Assembly: GCA_031291845.1 (NCBI GenBank) | Contig: JARLIH010000014.1 | Span: 1 to 50,836, forward strand | Reading direction: 5' to 3' | Origin: Isosphaeraceae bacterium | Lineage (GTDB): Bacteria > Planctomycetota > Planctomycetia > Isosphaerales > Isosphaeraceae | DNA: 50,836 nucleotides | Shown here: positions 8,854 to 16,457 of the stretch, in pieces | Position numbering within the stretch: the first letter of the stretch is position 1 | Layout: each line of letters opens with the position of its first letter | Notes under the pieces: generated by a model | What the model saw: only the letters and a program-made list of their open reading frames with translations | Told to the model about the DNA's origin: nothing | Database searches by the model: none | Made by a program: the position numbers and the translations under genes

Positions 8854-9672
8854 ATGCCCCTCAAGATCCTCTTCATCGGTGACGTCGTCGGCTCCCCCGG
8901 CCGGAAGATCGTGGGCCAGGTCCTACCTCGGCTGATCCACCGCTGGGGGCTCGGCCTGGTCGTCTGTAACGCCGAAAACGCCGCCGGCGGGTCGGGCCTG
9001 ACGGTCAAGTGCTACGAAGAGCTGCTCGAGGCGGGTGTCGATGTGTTTACACTCGGGGACCACGTCTATCGCAAGGACGAGGTCTTCGGCCTGTTCGAGC
9101 AGACCAACCGGCTATTGCGGCCGGCCAACTTCCCTATCGATTCGCCGGGGGAAGAATCGGTGATCGTTGAGGCGAAGGATGGAACGCCGGTCGGCGTGTT
9201 CACCCTGCTCGGCCGGACGTACATGCGTCCGGTCGACTGTCCGTTCCGGGCGGCCGATCGCGTGCTCGATCAGTTGGGCCGGAACGCGCGCGTGATCGTG
9301 GTCGACGTCCACGCCGAGGCGACGAGCGACAAGCAGCTCCTCGGGCGCTACCTCGACGGGCGGGTCTCCGCGGTCCTGGGCACGCACACCCACGTCCCCA
9401 CGGCCGACGAGCGCGTCCTGCCCAAGGGGACGGCCTACCAGACCGACGTCGGCATGACCGGGCCGCACGACTCGATCCTCGGGCGGCGGTACGACCGCGT
9501 TCTGGCGGCCACGCTCACGTTCGTGCCGCATTACTTCGAGGTCGCCACGGGAGACCCCAGGCTCAACGGAGCGCTCGTCGAGGTCGATCCGGACTCCGGG
9601 CGAGCGCTCGAGATCTCGCGCGTGGTCTTCGACCACGAGGCGACGCAGCGGCTCTTGACCCAGTCGTCGTGA
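8854..9672 (+). CDS. ymdB: YmdB-family metallophosphodiesterase
   Basis: A 272-aa protein of the YmdB (TIGR00282) family, a dimetal phosphodiesterase that in Bacillus hydrolyses 2',3'-cyclic nucleotides and affects biofilm and motility decisions. Conserved ligand blocks are visible: IGDVVGSPGR (Asp10), CNAENAA (Glu41/Asn42), VDVHAEAT and GTHTHVPTADERVLPKGTAY. The usual metal-ligand Asn of the G-N-H block is replaced by Asp (G-D-H, Asp69) while the following catalytic His is kept. Normal family length. It lies downstream of rny as in Firmicutes. Confidence 0.9.
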   Translation: MPLKILFIGDVVGSPGRKIVGQVLPRLIHRWGLGLVVCNAENAAGGSGLTVKCYEELLEAGVDVFTLGDHVYRKDEVFGLFEQTNRLLRPANFPIDSPGEESVIVEAKDGTPVGVFTLLGRTYMRPVDCPFRAADRVLDQLGRNARVIVVDVHAEATSDKQLLGRYLDGRVSAVLGTHTHVPTADERVLPKGTAYQTDVGMTGPHDSILGRRYDRVLAATLTFVPHYFEVATGDPRLNGALVEVDPDSGRALEISRVVFDHEATQRLLTQSS

Positions 9673-9676
9673 CGCA

Positions 9677-10687
9677 TCAAGAGAGGTCGGACGCCAAGCG
9701 CTGGGCGAGGCGGTCGACTCCCTTGCGCAGCCCCAGCCTCACCGCGTCGGGGTCGCGAAACGGGCGACGTTCGAGAAAATGCCAGGAGGCCCAGCGCCCC
9801 GCGCCCAGCAGGGCCGCGGACCGCTCGAACGCGTCGATCAGGACGGTTTCTGTCTCGTCCAACGAGCGAATCGCCGCGTACGCGGCCAGCCCCTCCGCGC
9901 GCAACGAGCGGTCGGTGCCAAGCCACTCGGAGAGCAGGCGGGCGAGGTCTCCCGAAACGCACTCGACGCCCATCGCGCCGAAGTCGACCAGGCCGGTCAA
10001 CCGCTCCCCGTTGAAGAGAAAGTGCTCGGGGCGCACGTCGCGCAGGCAGGGCTGGCACCAAACGGTCGCCCCCGCGGCGTCACGGAGCAGACCGTGCCAC
10101 GTTGGGGCAGCGCGGCGTGCGTCGGCCAACCATTGCCGGGCGAGCGCGGCGGCCGCATCCTGCTCCGACGGCCCGAGGGCCGCTTCCAGCGCAGTGAAAC
10201 CGGCGGAGAGCCACCATTCCAGCTCGAGAAGCCGATCCCGCAGGCCGGGACTGGTCCCGTGGACGCCCTCGACACGAAGCGCCTGGTGGACCGCGCCGAG
10301 TCCGGCGAATGCAGCGCGGACTTGCGTGCGCTCCGCCGGGCCCAGCGCCGGCGGTGCGCCGCTGAGCCAGGGCGAGACTTCCCAGAGCCGTCCCGCCTCC
10401 TCGTGAATGGTCCGGCCGTCGAGCGACGCCAAGGGCAGGGACAGGAAACCGACCCGGCCGGCGCGCCCGATCCACTGGTGAATCATCTCCAGCGCCCGTC
10501 GCGGCGGCCCTTCCGGCGGCCAGGCGCGCGCAACGAGCATGCCCCGGCCCGAGGGAAATCGCCAGAGCTGCGCGCCGCTGAGACCGCCGGCATTCTCCAG
10601 CGACTCAGGCTCCGCGCAGGGCCGCGCGATCGCCGGATAGCGCGCCAGCACGCTCCTCAGTGCGTCGTGGTAATCGATCGGGATCAT
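9677..10687 (-). CDS. Aminoglycoside phosphotransferase-like (APH fold) protein
   Basis: About 336 aa with the APH/choline kinase fold. LRDVRPEHFLF near residue 213 is a variant of the catalytic-loop block (commonly H-G-D-L-H-x-x-N), with the Asp kept and the final Asn replaced; GLVDFGAMGVE near residue 232 is the metal-binding D-F-G/D-F-D block. Such proteins phosphorylate small molecules such as amino alcohols, sugars or homoserine; the substrate here is unknown. The start could be the ATG at 10687 or 10696; either way it overlaps the end of plsC by 83-92 bases, suggesting coupled translation. Its stop lies 4 bases from the end of ymdB, which converges on it. Confidence 0.75.
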   Translation of the reverse strand: MIPIDYHDALRSVLARYPAIARPCAEPESLENAGGLSGAQLWRFPSGRGMLVARAWPPEGPPRRALEMIHQWIGRAGRVGFLSLPLASLDGRTIHEEAGRLWEVSPWLSGAPPALGPAERTQVRAAFAGLGAVHQALRVEGVHGTSPGLRDRLLELEWWLSAGFTALEAALGPSEQDAAAALARQWLADARRAAPTWHGLLRDAAGATVWCQPCLRDVRPEHFLFNGERLTGLVDFGAMGVECVSGDLARLLSEWLGTDRSLRAEGLAAYAAIRSLDETETVLIDAFERSAALLGAGRWASWHFLERRPFRDPDAVRLGLRKGVDRLAQRLASDLS

Positions 10688-11441
10688 GAGTCGCAACGGC
10701 GCCCGGCTCGCGGACGCTCTCGCCTCCCAGCGCCCGCGCCTGGAGCGAGCGGATCGCGTCCATCAACTGGTCGGCCACCGCCGCGAGCCGCTCCCGGTCG
10801 ACCGGGCCGTCCACGTCGAGCGCCGACGGATCGATCGGCGGGCCGTAAATCACATGCGCACGCGACGGCGTCACGAGCGCTCTGACGATGCGGTTGGTCG
10901 CCGGCGTTCCCCAGATGAACGCGGGGATCACCGGCACGCGGGCCCGCAGAACGATGAAGGCCACTCCCGGCTTCGGCTCCAGGATCGTTCGGCCCGAGGT
11001 CGGGTTGATCCGGCCTTCGGGGAAAATTGGCACGACCCTCCCCGCTTTCAGGGCGAGCAGTGCGGCACGCACTGCAGCGAGGTCGTGCCCGTCCCGGTTC
11101 ACCGGAATGCAGCCGAGAATGCGGCAGATCGGGTGGAACACCCGGTGCTCGTAGAACTCCCGCGCGATCAAGAAACCGAGCACCCGCCGTGATGTCGCCT
11201 GCAACAACGAGGGATCGAGCCCGGACGTGTGGTTCGCAATCAGGATCGCCGGCCCTCGCTCCGGCAAGGGTGCCATCGACGTTGAATCCAACCCGTGCCA
11301 CAACGAGCAAAAGAGTCGGTTCAGCTCCCAGAGGAACTGGCGATATCCTTCGATTTCCGGCCGTGCGCCCGGGCGGGGCATCAGCAGCCGCGACGCCAAC
11401 AAGAGCGCGGCCGAGGCCATGAGGAGGCACGATGGTTCCAT
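10605..11441 (-). CDS. plsC: 1-acyl-glycerol-3-phosphate acyltransferase (PlsC family)
   Basis: A 278-aa membrane-associated acyltransferase. After an N-terminal hydrophobic segment, NHTSGLDP near residue 70 gives a variant of the catalytic H-x4-D block, and FPEGRINP near residue 140 is the substrate-binding FPEG block. It adds the second acyl chain in phospholipid synthesis or acts on a related lipid. I chose the ATG at 11441; the ATG at 11420 is also possible, and neither has a clear ribosome site. The C-terminal ~30 residues, which overlap the next gene, are Arg-rich and may be a non-conserved tail. Confidence 0.85.
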   Translation of the reverse strand: MEPSCLLMASAALLLASRLLMPRPGARPEIEGYRQFLWELNRLFCSLWHGLDSTSMAPLPERGPAILIANHTSGLDPSLLQATSRRVLGFLIAREFYEHRVFHPICRILGCIPVNRDGHDLAAVRAALLALKAGRVVPIFPEGRINPTSGRTILEPKPGVAFIVLRARVPVIPAFIWGTPATNRIVRALVTPSRAHVIYGPPIDPSALDVDGPVDRERLAAVADQLMDAIRSLQARALGGESVREPGAVATHDPDRLPRRTEERAGALSGDRAALRGA

Positions 11442-11608
11442 CGGGGCGCGCTGTCCCTGGGGCTTGCCGTTCGGGGGCCGCGTGGCGTCCGTTCGCCGGC
11501 GCCCGATTGTCGCGTAATCACGCGACCCGTCAAGCCAGAGGGCCGCGCTCCCGCGGACGACGGCAAAGTCGCTTTTCGACCAATTGGGGTGGCACGCCCC
11601 TTCGAAAG

Positions 11609-12625
11609 TCACGCCACGAGGCGACGCCGGCGCCGCGCCACCCGTGCCCCTACGCCCAGCATCCCCCAGAGGGCCAGCGTGGACGGTTCGGGAACAGGTT
11701 GAGCCGTGACGGTCTGGTCGCCGTCGATTTGCTCCGCGCCGAGCGCGCCGGAACTGCTGCTGCGCCCGTAGTTATGGCTCAAGATGTCTTGCACGGCCGC
11801 GGGGCTGAAAACCGTGTTCGGATCGGTCAGCAGCGACCACGAAGCCGTGGCGGCATCGAGGTAGGTGCCCGTCTGGTCGTGATGAACGGCGACGCCGAAC
11901 GCGTGCATCAGTTCGTGTGCAATGTTATGAGCGACAGCCCACTCCAGGTCGGTCACCGACTGCGCTGAGTTCAGGTTGTCGATGAAGCTGAACCCGTTAT
12001 TGCCAACGTCCGTGATCCCGATCGCGTTTGGGTTGGGGCTGTACGACGTATTGGCGACGACACTGATCGTGTGGTTCGCCGATACGGTGGGGTCGGTCGT
12101 CAAGATCGGCGAGAGACCGCTCAGTGAAAACGTCTGCTGGACGTCCTTCAGGACCTGGCTGGTAAAGTCCGACTGTTGTTGGGCGTTCGGCACTCCTCCG
12201 AAAACATGCTCCACGGTCGGGCTCAGGTACCAGGCCTCCGCGCCGCCGCTCGTAAGCGTGCTCGCTTCCGGATACGGGCCGGTACCGAAATTGATGAAAG
12301 CATCGGCCGCTGCGGATGAGCTGCTGGACGACGATCCCGCAGGGGCGGACGAACTCGGCGCGGAGACCGCGAACGACGAGTTTCCTGCATTCGTCACCGT
12401 ATTGCTCGACGAAACGGCGGCGGTTGCGCTCGGGATGACGAGCGTGGAGGAGGAGCCGGGATCCGAGAACCCGGATGCGTTCGACACGGTGCCAGGGTCC
12501 GTTCGTGATTCATAGCTCGTCCAGACCCATCCCCCTCCGGAGAAAGGGTTGGCGTCCGCGTGGCTCGCGGCCCCCAGGATGCTTCCAACGACGACCCCAC
12601 AAGCGAGCGCTCTCGACAATGACAC
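11609..12625 (-). CDS. Secreted PEP-CTERM metalloprotease-like protein
   Basis: A 338-aa exported protein. A signal peptide occupies residues 1-26, followed by a Ser-rich low-complexity section (about 50-110). HELMHAFGVAVHHD near residue 237 is a zinc-protease block of the metzincin type (HExxHxxG); the third His falls one residue later than in the standard HExxHxxGxxH. The C-terminus has the PEP-CTERM sorting signal: VPEPSTLALWGML, a hydrophobic segment and an Arg-rich end (about 312-338). PEP-CTERM proteins are thought to be processed by an exosortase and released to the outer surface. The GTG start at 12625 is supported by AGGAGG six bases upstream. Substrate unknown. Confidence 0.8.
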   Translation of the reverse strand: MSLSRALACGVVVGSILGAASHADANPFSGGGWVWTSYESRTDPGTVSNASGFSDPGSSSTLVIPSATAAVSSSNTVTNAGNSSFAVSAPSSSAPAGSSSSSSSAAADAFINFGTGPYPEASTLTSGGAEAWYLSPTVEHVFGGVPNAQQQSDFTSQVLKDVQQTFSLSGLSPILTTDPTVSANHTISVVANTSYSPNPNAIGITDVGNNGFSFIDNLNSAQSVTDLEWAVAHNIAHELMHAFGVAVHHDQTGTYLDAATASWSLLTDPNTVFSPAAVQDILSHNYGRSSSSGALGAEQIDGDQTVTAQPVPEPSTLALWGMLGVGARVARRRRRLVA

Positions 12626-13263
12626 GAGGAACCTCCTGTTCGTCGACCGGTGCGTTTTGTGCGCATTCCCGGCGCGAAGCGGCCCGCACCCGAGGTGAGG
12701 ACCACCGTCCGTAGAGTGATTTGGGGGGAGAAGAATCGTGAGAGCGGAGCAGCCGCAATCTGATGCAACGGGGATGCCGTGTTGTTCCGGGGGTCACCAG
12801 GAACGGCGGTCCAAAGCAGGTCAGGAAGGTGATAACCCGGGGCCAGACCGGGTGTTGGCTGTTTTCGCCAAGCGTGACGCGTTGTTTCGGACGTGACGCG
12901 GCAGGACCGTCCGAAAGGCGCGGATCATGAGGAAAAAATTACAAACGGCGAGAACCGTTTGCGGCGACTTCAGCCGACAGGACGGCCAAGCCTCGCTAGG
13001 GGTTGCGCCATCCTGCGTGCGCGGCGCAATGGCCCCGCAGTCCTTGTTTGTTCGGGGTCTCCGGCGCGAAGTTATCCGATGGCCTTCTTTTTCGTTGCGA
13101 CTGTACCGACACGTGGTTATAATCCATCGCCGTATCGCGTTGTGAGCGTGCGGGTCGCCTGTGCGACCTTTGTGAGCGTACAGGTTCGGAACGAGACGAT
13201 CATCCGGATTTCCCCACCAGAGGACGGCCGCCGTTCACTCACTGAACGTTGAGGAGCATATCG
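12626..13263. other. 638-bp gene-free stretch between divergent genes
   Basis: Lies between the divergent metalloprotease (minus) and lipoprotein (plus) genes. The open frames inside read as low-complexity chance translations. It contains the ribosome sites of both genes and a good promoter for the lipoprotein gene at 13095-13123. Around 12930-12960 a locally A-rich patch is seen but no gene. Confidence 0.5.
13095..13123 (+). promoter_or_regulatory. Sigma70-type promoter of the repeat lipoprotein gene
   Basis: TTGCGA, a 17-base spacer and a perfect TATAAT. Transcription would start near 13130, leaving a leader of about 135 bases before the GTG at 13264. A perfect -10 box at ideal spacing is notable in DNA this GC-rich. 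Confidence 0.6.
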
Positions 13264-13575
13264 GTGAAGTTTCGCTTCATGACGTGGTCGGTTGTTCCTG
13301 GATTCGCCCTGGCTCTCGCTCTGGTCGGCTGCAGCCCGGAGGAGGCCCCGCCGGCCGATAACCCGGCCCCGACCCCCGCCGCCACCACCCCGCCGCCCGC
13401 CGTCGCCCCGGCCCCGACCGAGGCCAAGCCGGCCGAGAAGAAGGATGAGGCCAAGCCGGCCGACGCCAAGCCGGCCGACGAGAAGCCCGCTGACAAGCCG
13501 GCCGACGCCAAGCCCGCTGACAAGCCGGCCGACGCCAAGCCCGCTGACGAGAAGCCCGCTGAGAAGAAGAACTAA
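13264..13575 (+). CDS. Small lipoprotein with Lys-Pro-Ala-Asp repeats
   Basis: A 103-aa exported lipoprotein. A hydrophobic segment ends in a lipobox with Cys23 (LALVGC), so it should be lipid-anchored. The rest is low complexity: a Pro/Ala-rich section (about 28-55) then a run of K-P-A-D/E-x units, with a large share of Lys, Pro, Ala and Asp. Such repeats look like an extended spacer crossing the envelope. The GTG start has GAGGAG eight bases upstream. It has its own promoter and is followed by two hairpins, so it is a single-gene unit. Confidence 0.75.
   Translation: MKFRFMTWSVVPGFALALALVGCSPEEAPPADNPAPTPAATTPPPAVAPAPTEAKPAEKKDEAKPADAKPADEKPADKPADAKPADKPADAKPADEKPAEKKN
13430..13569 (+). 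repeat. In-frame tandem repeat coding for K-P-A-D units
   Basis: About ten imperfect copies of a 12-15 base unit of the form AAGCC(G/C)GC(C/T)GAC, some with an extra GCC or GAG codon. Third-position changes between copies (GCC against GCT, CCG against CCC) show that some copies are older than others, while a longer two-unit block repeats almost exactly around 13501-13551. Confidence 0.65.
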
Positions 13576-13583
13576 TCCCGCAA

Positions 13584-13668
13584 CGAACGGTTTCGCCACC
13601 GTTCGGATCCGGGTTGACCGAAATCGAGAAAGCCGAGCTCCTGAGTACTCAGGAGCTCGGCTTTCTCG
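13584..13668 (+). terminator. Double hairpin terminator after the lipoprotein gene
   Basis: First hairpin: a 7-bp stem (13584-13590 with 13599-13605) and 8-base loop. Second: a perfect 44-base palindrome (22-bp arms, 13625-13646 with 13647-13668) followed by GTTT. The second is a strong terminator candidate, although it lacks a long T run. Being symmetric, it could also stop transcription coming from the other side. Confidence 0.7.
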
Positions 13669-14190
13669 TTTCAGGACCAACCCGATTCGGCCCATGGTCG
13701 CCAGGTGGGCGCGCCGTGGTCGACCGCCCCCCCTGGTGATTCGGCACGCCCGTCGAAGACTCCGAGCATGTCATCCCGAGACAACCGGACGCGGCGTCGA
13801 GTCCACGCGAGAGCGATTCTCGTTTGGGATGCACACGGTCTCTGGCATGGGTGGCTGGGCTTGACCGCCAGCGCGATGCTGGGCGGGTGAAGAGTTGGGC
13901 TTGGCGGTCGAAAGCGTTCTGGCCGGAAGTGTCGCGCGCCCCCCCCTCCCGCAAGGGGAGAGGTGGGATGAGTGCCCGAGGCGCAAGAGAAGCGCGTTCA
14001 CCGACGCGGCTCAAGAGCCGCTGCAACCCCAACTTTTCAACAGCCCAGGGCGGTGCCCGCGGCGCCGAGGGATGTGCGGCGCCGACCGGGGGCGTCGCCC
14101 TGGCGCGGGCTCGCCCCCAGCCACGCGGTGGTGTGCCAGTCGTCCGAAAACCGCTTGAGACGCGCCACGGACCGCCGCGGCGCGCGGGCG
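13669..14190. other. Gene-free stretch of about 520 bp
   Basis: Between the lipoprotein terminator and the end of the HNH gene. Open frames on both strands read as Arg/Ala/Pro-rich chance translations. I see no RNA gene, repeat family or promoter that I would defend. Confidence 0.4.
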
Positions 14191-14823
14191 TCAGTGGAGC
14201 TCGACGGACCAATAGGCGTTGTCGAGGAATGTCTTCCAGCTCTGGTACTTCCGGTGCGAGAGCTTGAGGCTCAAGACCGGGCTGGTCTTGGGCGCAATCG
14301 GTTCCTTGACGAGGCGCATTCCCGCCTCCCAGGGGGTCCGGCCACCCTTGCGCACGTTGCACTTCAGGCAGGCGCAGACGATGTTCTCCCAGTTGGCCAG
14401 CCCTCCCCGGCTCCGCGGCAGGACGTGGTCGAGGCTGAGCTCGCTCGTCGGGAACCGCTTACCGCAGTACTGGCAGCGGTTGCTGTCGCGGGCGAAGATG
14501 TTGCGGCGGTTGAACTTGACCTTCTGCTTGGGGAGGCGGTCGTAGCTCAACAAGCGGATCACGCGCGGCACCTGGATCTCGTAGTGGACCGTGCGTATGA
14601 AGTCGTCGTCCGGACCGCGGAAGCGGGCCCGGGCTTCGGAGACTTCGCGCCAGCTTTCGAAGTCGAAAGACTGGTACCGGCCGTCGTCGAGCGTGATCAC
14701 TTCCGCCAGGTCCTTGAAGAGGAGGCAGAAGGCACGGCGGACGGAGATGACGTGGACGGCCATGAAGAACTTGTTGAGGACGAGAACGCTGGCGTCGAGT
14801 GAGTGACTGGCGCCGAGACTCAT
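14191..14823 (-). CDS. HNH endonuclease family protein
   Basis: A 210-aa protein with an HNH nuclease core. CQYCGK near residue 116 and CLKCN near 153-157 form two CxxC zinc knuckles around SLDHVLPRSRGG (about 128-139), which carries the catalytic His, and NWENIV provides the conserved Asn. The N-terminal ~100 residues (starting with VLVLNKFFMAVHVISVRRAF) are the usual leader of a widespread chromosomal HNH family whose role is unclear; it is not next to restriction or phage genes here. The ATG start has GGAGGAG at the right distance (14834-14840). Confidence 0.88.
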   Translation of the reverse strand: MSLGASHSLDASVLVLNKFFMAVHVISVRRAFCLLFKDLAEVITLDDGRYQSFDFESWREVSEARARFRGPDDDFIRTVHYEIQVPRVIRLLSYDRLPKQKVKFNRRNIFARDSNRCQYCGKRFPTSELSLDHVLPRSRGGLANWENIVCACLKCNVRKGGRTPWEAGMRLVKEPIAPKTSPVLSLKLSHRKYQSWKTFLDNAYWSVELH

Positions 14824-14977
14824 AAGCGAGGCTCTCCTCCGATCAGGCGATCAGCTCGCGGGGCGTTGGCGTAAGTGGGGACACGCGGCAATCGGAAAGC
14901 AGGTACTTCGTCGGGGCAGATTCGATGAAGTCGGCTGTGCCATGTGGTCCCGTCCCTTAGCGCCGTCGCCCGGCCGC

Positions 14978-16084
14978 CTATTCGAGGGCCTCGCGAACGG
15001 CGCGGCCGACTTCGGCCGTGCAGGCGGTCCCTCCCAGGTCGGGGGTCCTGGGACTGCCGGACGCCAGGACCTTGGCGACCGCCTTGCGGATGCGCTCCGC
15101 CGGGCGGCTGGCGTTCAAGTGATCGAGCATCATGGCTACCGACAAGATCGCCGCGATCGGGTTCGCGATTCCCTTACCGGCGATGTCGGGCGCGGAGCCG
15201 TGGACGGGCTCGAACATGCTGGGTGCAGTGCGCGCGGGGTTCAGGTTCCCCGAGGCCGCCAGGCCCATCCCCCCCTGGAGAACCGCTCCCAGGTCGGTGA
15301 TGATGTCTCCAAACATGTTCGTCGTCGCAATCACGTCGAAGCGCTCCGGGCTCACCACCATCCGCATGCAGCAGGCGTCCACGTGCTGATAGTCGCTTTT
15401 GATCTCGGGGTAGTCACGAGAAACTTCCGTGAAGGCCCTCATCCAGAGGTCGTGCGCGAACGTGAGGACGTTCGTCTTCGCCACGAGCGTGACCTGGCCG
15501 ACGAACCCTCGGTCGCGGTCCGACGGACTGAGCCCGCGGAACGGACGCTGCCGGCCGCGCTCGCGCGCTAGGTCGAAGGCGAACCGGAGGCACCGCTCCA
15601 CCCCCGCGCGGGTGTTGATCGAAGTCTGGATCGCCACTTCCTCGGCGGTCCCTTTCCGGGTAAAGCCGCCAGCGCCGACGTACAGGTCTTCGTTGTTTTC
15701 GCGGACGACCGCCATGTCGATATCGTCGGGACCTTTTCCTTTGACGGGCGTCTCGACCCCCGGATACAGCCGGACGGGACGGAGGTTGATGTACTGGTGA
15801 AACGCGAAGCGGAGCCGGAGCAAGATCCCCTTCTCGAGCACCCCCGGCGGCACGTCGGGGTGTCCCACAGCGCCCAGGAAGATCGCATCGCACCGGCGCA
15901 GGTCTTCCTCGACCGCGTCGGGAAGCACTTCACCCGTCTTGAGGTACCGCTCGCCTCCCAGGTCGAAGGATGCCAGCTCGTAAGAGAAACCGTCGCGACG
16001 CGCCACGTCTTCGAGGACGGCTAATCCCTCGCGGACCACCTCGGGACCCACACCGTCACCCGCGATCACACCGATTCTAGGCAA
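14978..16084 (-). CDS. leuB: Isocitrate/isopropylmalate dehydrogenase family enzyme (LeuB or tartrate dehydrogenase type)
   Basis: A 368-aa NAD(P)-dependent beta-decarboxylating dehydrogenase. It begins with IGVIAGDGVGPEV. Substrate and metal blocks follow: LRLRFAFHQYINLRPVRLYPG, VVRENNEDLYVGAGG, the catalytic Lys-Asn pair in AKTNVL, and MFGDIITDLGA, then the cofactor block EPVHGSAPDIAGKGIANP. The REN-N-E-D loop is closer to tartrate dehydrogenase or isocitrate dehydrogenase than to classical LeuB, so the substrate is uncertain. I place the start at the TTG at 16084: GGGAGG lies five bases before it, the family's N-terminus starts there, and upstream in-frame ATGs fall in the promoter. Confidence 0.8.
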   Translation of the reverse strand: MPRIGVIAGDGVGPEVVREGLAVLEDVARRDGFSYELASFDLGGERYLKTGEVLPDAVEEDLRRCDAIFLGAVGHPDVPPGVLEKGILLRLRFAFHQYINLRPVRLYPGVETPVKGKGPDDIDMAVVRENNEDLYVGAGGFTRKGTAEEVAIQTSINTRAGVERCLRFAFDLARERGRQRPFRGLSPSDRDRGFVGQVTLVAKTNVLTFAHDLWMRAFTEVSRDYPEIKSDYQHVDACCMRMVVSPERFDVIATTNMFGDIITDLGAVLQGGMGLAASGNLNPARTAPSMFEPVHGSAPDIAGKGIANPIAAILSVAMMLDHLNASRPAERIRKAVAKVLASGSPRTPDLGGTACTAEVGRAVREALE

Positions 16085-16183
16085 TTCCGCCTCCCACGAC
16101 CTGGCGCGAAACCTCTGGCGAAAAAGGGGCAAGCCCGGCGTCACCACCACGCTCCCTATCCGTATCTCCCTTCGAGAGCACAT

Positions 16184-16213
16184 ACTATAGCCGGGACAAT
16201 AGGGAGCGTACAA
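16184..16213 (-). promoter_or_regulatory. Promoter candidate for the LeuB-like gene
   Basis: On the minus strand: TTGTAC, an 18-base spacer and TATAGT (5/6 at the -10). The start point would be near 16177, about 90 bases before the TTG start codon. In-frame ATGs at 16183 and 16213 would lie inside this promoter, which supports the shorter protein. Confidence 0.45.
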
Positions 16214-16293
16214 GCGCGCGTGTCGTCGACCGGGCCCCGCCCCCCCCGAACCGGGGCCTAAACGATACGAAATCGGGGCGATCCAGATTTACG

Positions 16294-16321
16294 TTGACAT
16301 CCGCAGACCGCTCCCCATAAT
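16294..16321 (+). promoter_or_regulatory. Sigma70-type promoter of the Ser/Thr kinase gene
   Basis: A perfect TTGACA, a 16-base spacer and CATAAT (5/6). Transcription would start near 16328, about 130 bases before the kinase start codon. One of the best promoter matches in the window. Confidence 0.6.
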
Positions 16322-16457
16322 TTTTGCGCAAGACTCCACTTACGGCGTCCGACTTTCCTGTCTCATAGGCCGCCGCTCGCTTCCGATCTGCCCGCTCTTG
16401 GAACGGCGAATGCTCGATCGCCGCCGCGTCGCGACCGAGGTCTGAGGAGAAGGCTGA

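Larger units (their letters stand above)
16085..16457. other. Divergent promoter region
   Basis: A 373-base gap between the divergent dehydrogenase and kinase genes. It contains a promoter on each strand and, on the plus strand, the AGGAG-type ribosome site just before the kinase ATG. Nothing else was recognised. Confidence 0.5.

Noticed and set aside
12893..13252. Plus-strand frame of about 119 codons upstream of the repeat lipoprotein
   Set aside because: Low-complexity composition, and it runs across the good promoter at 13095-13123; no family or ribosome site.
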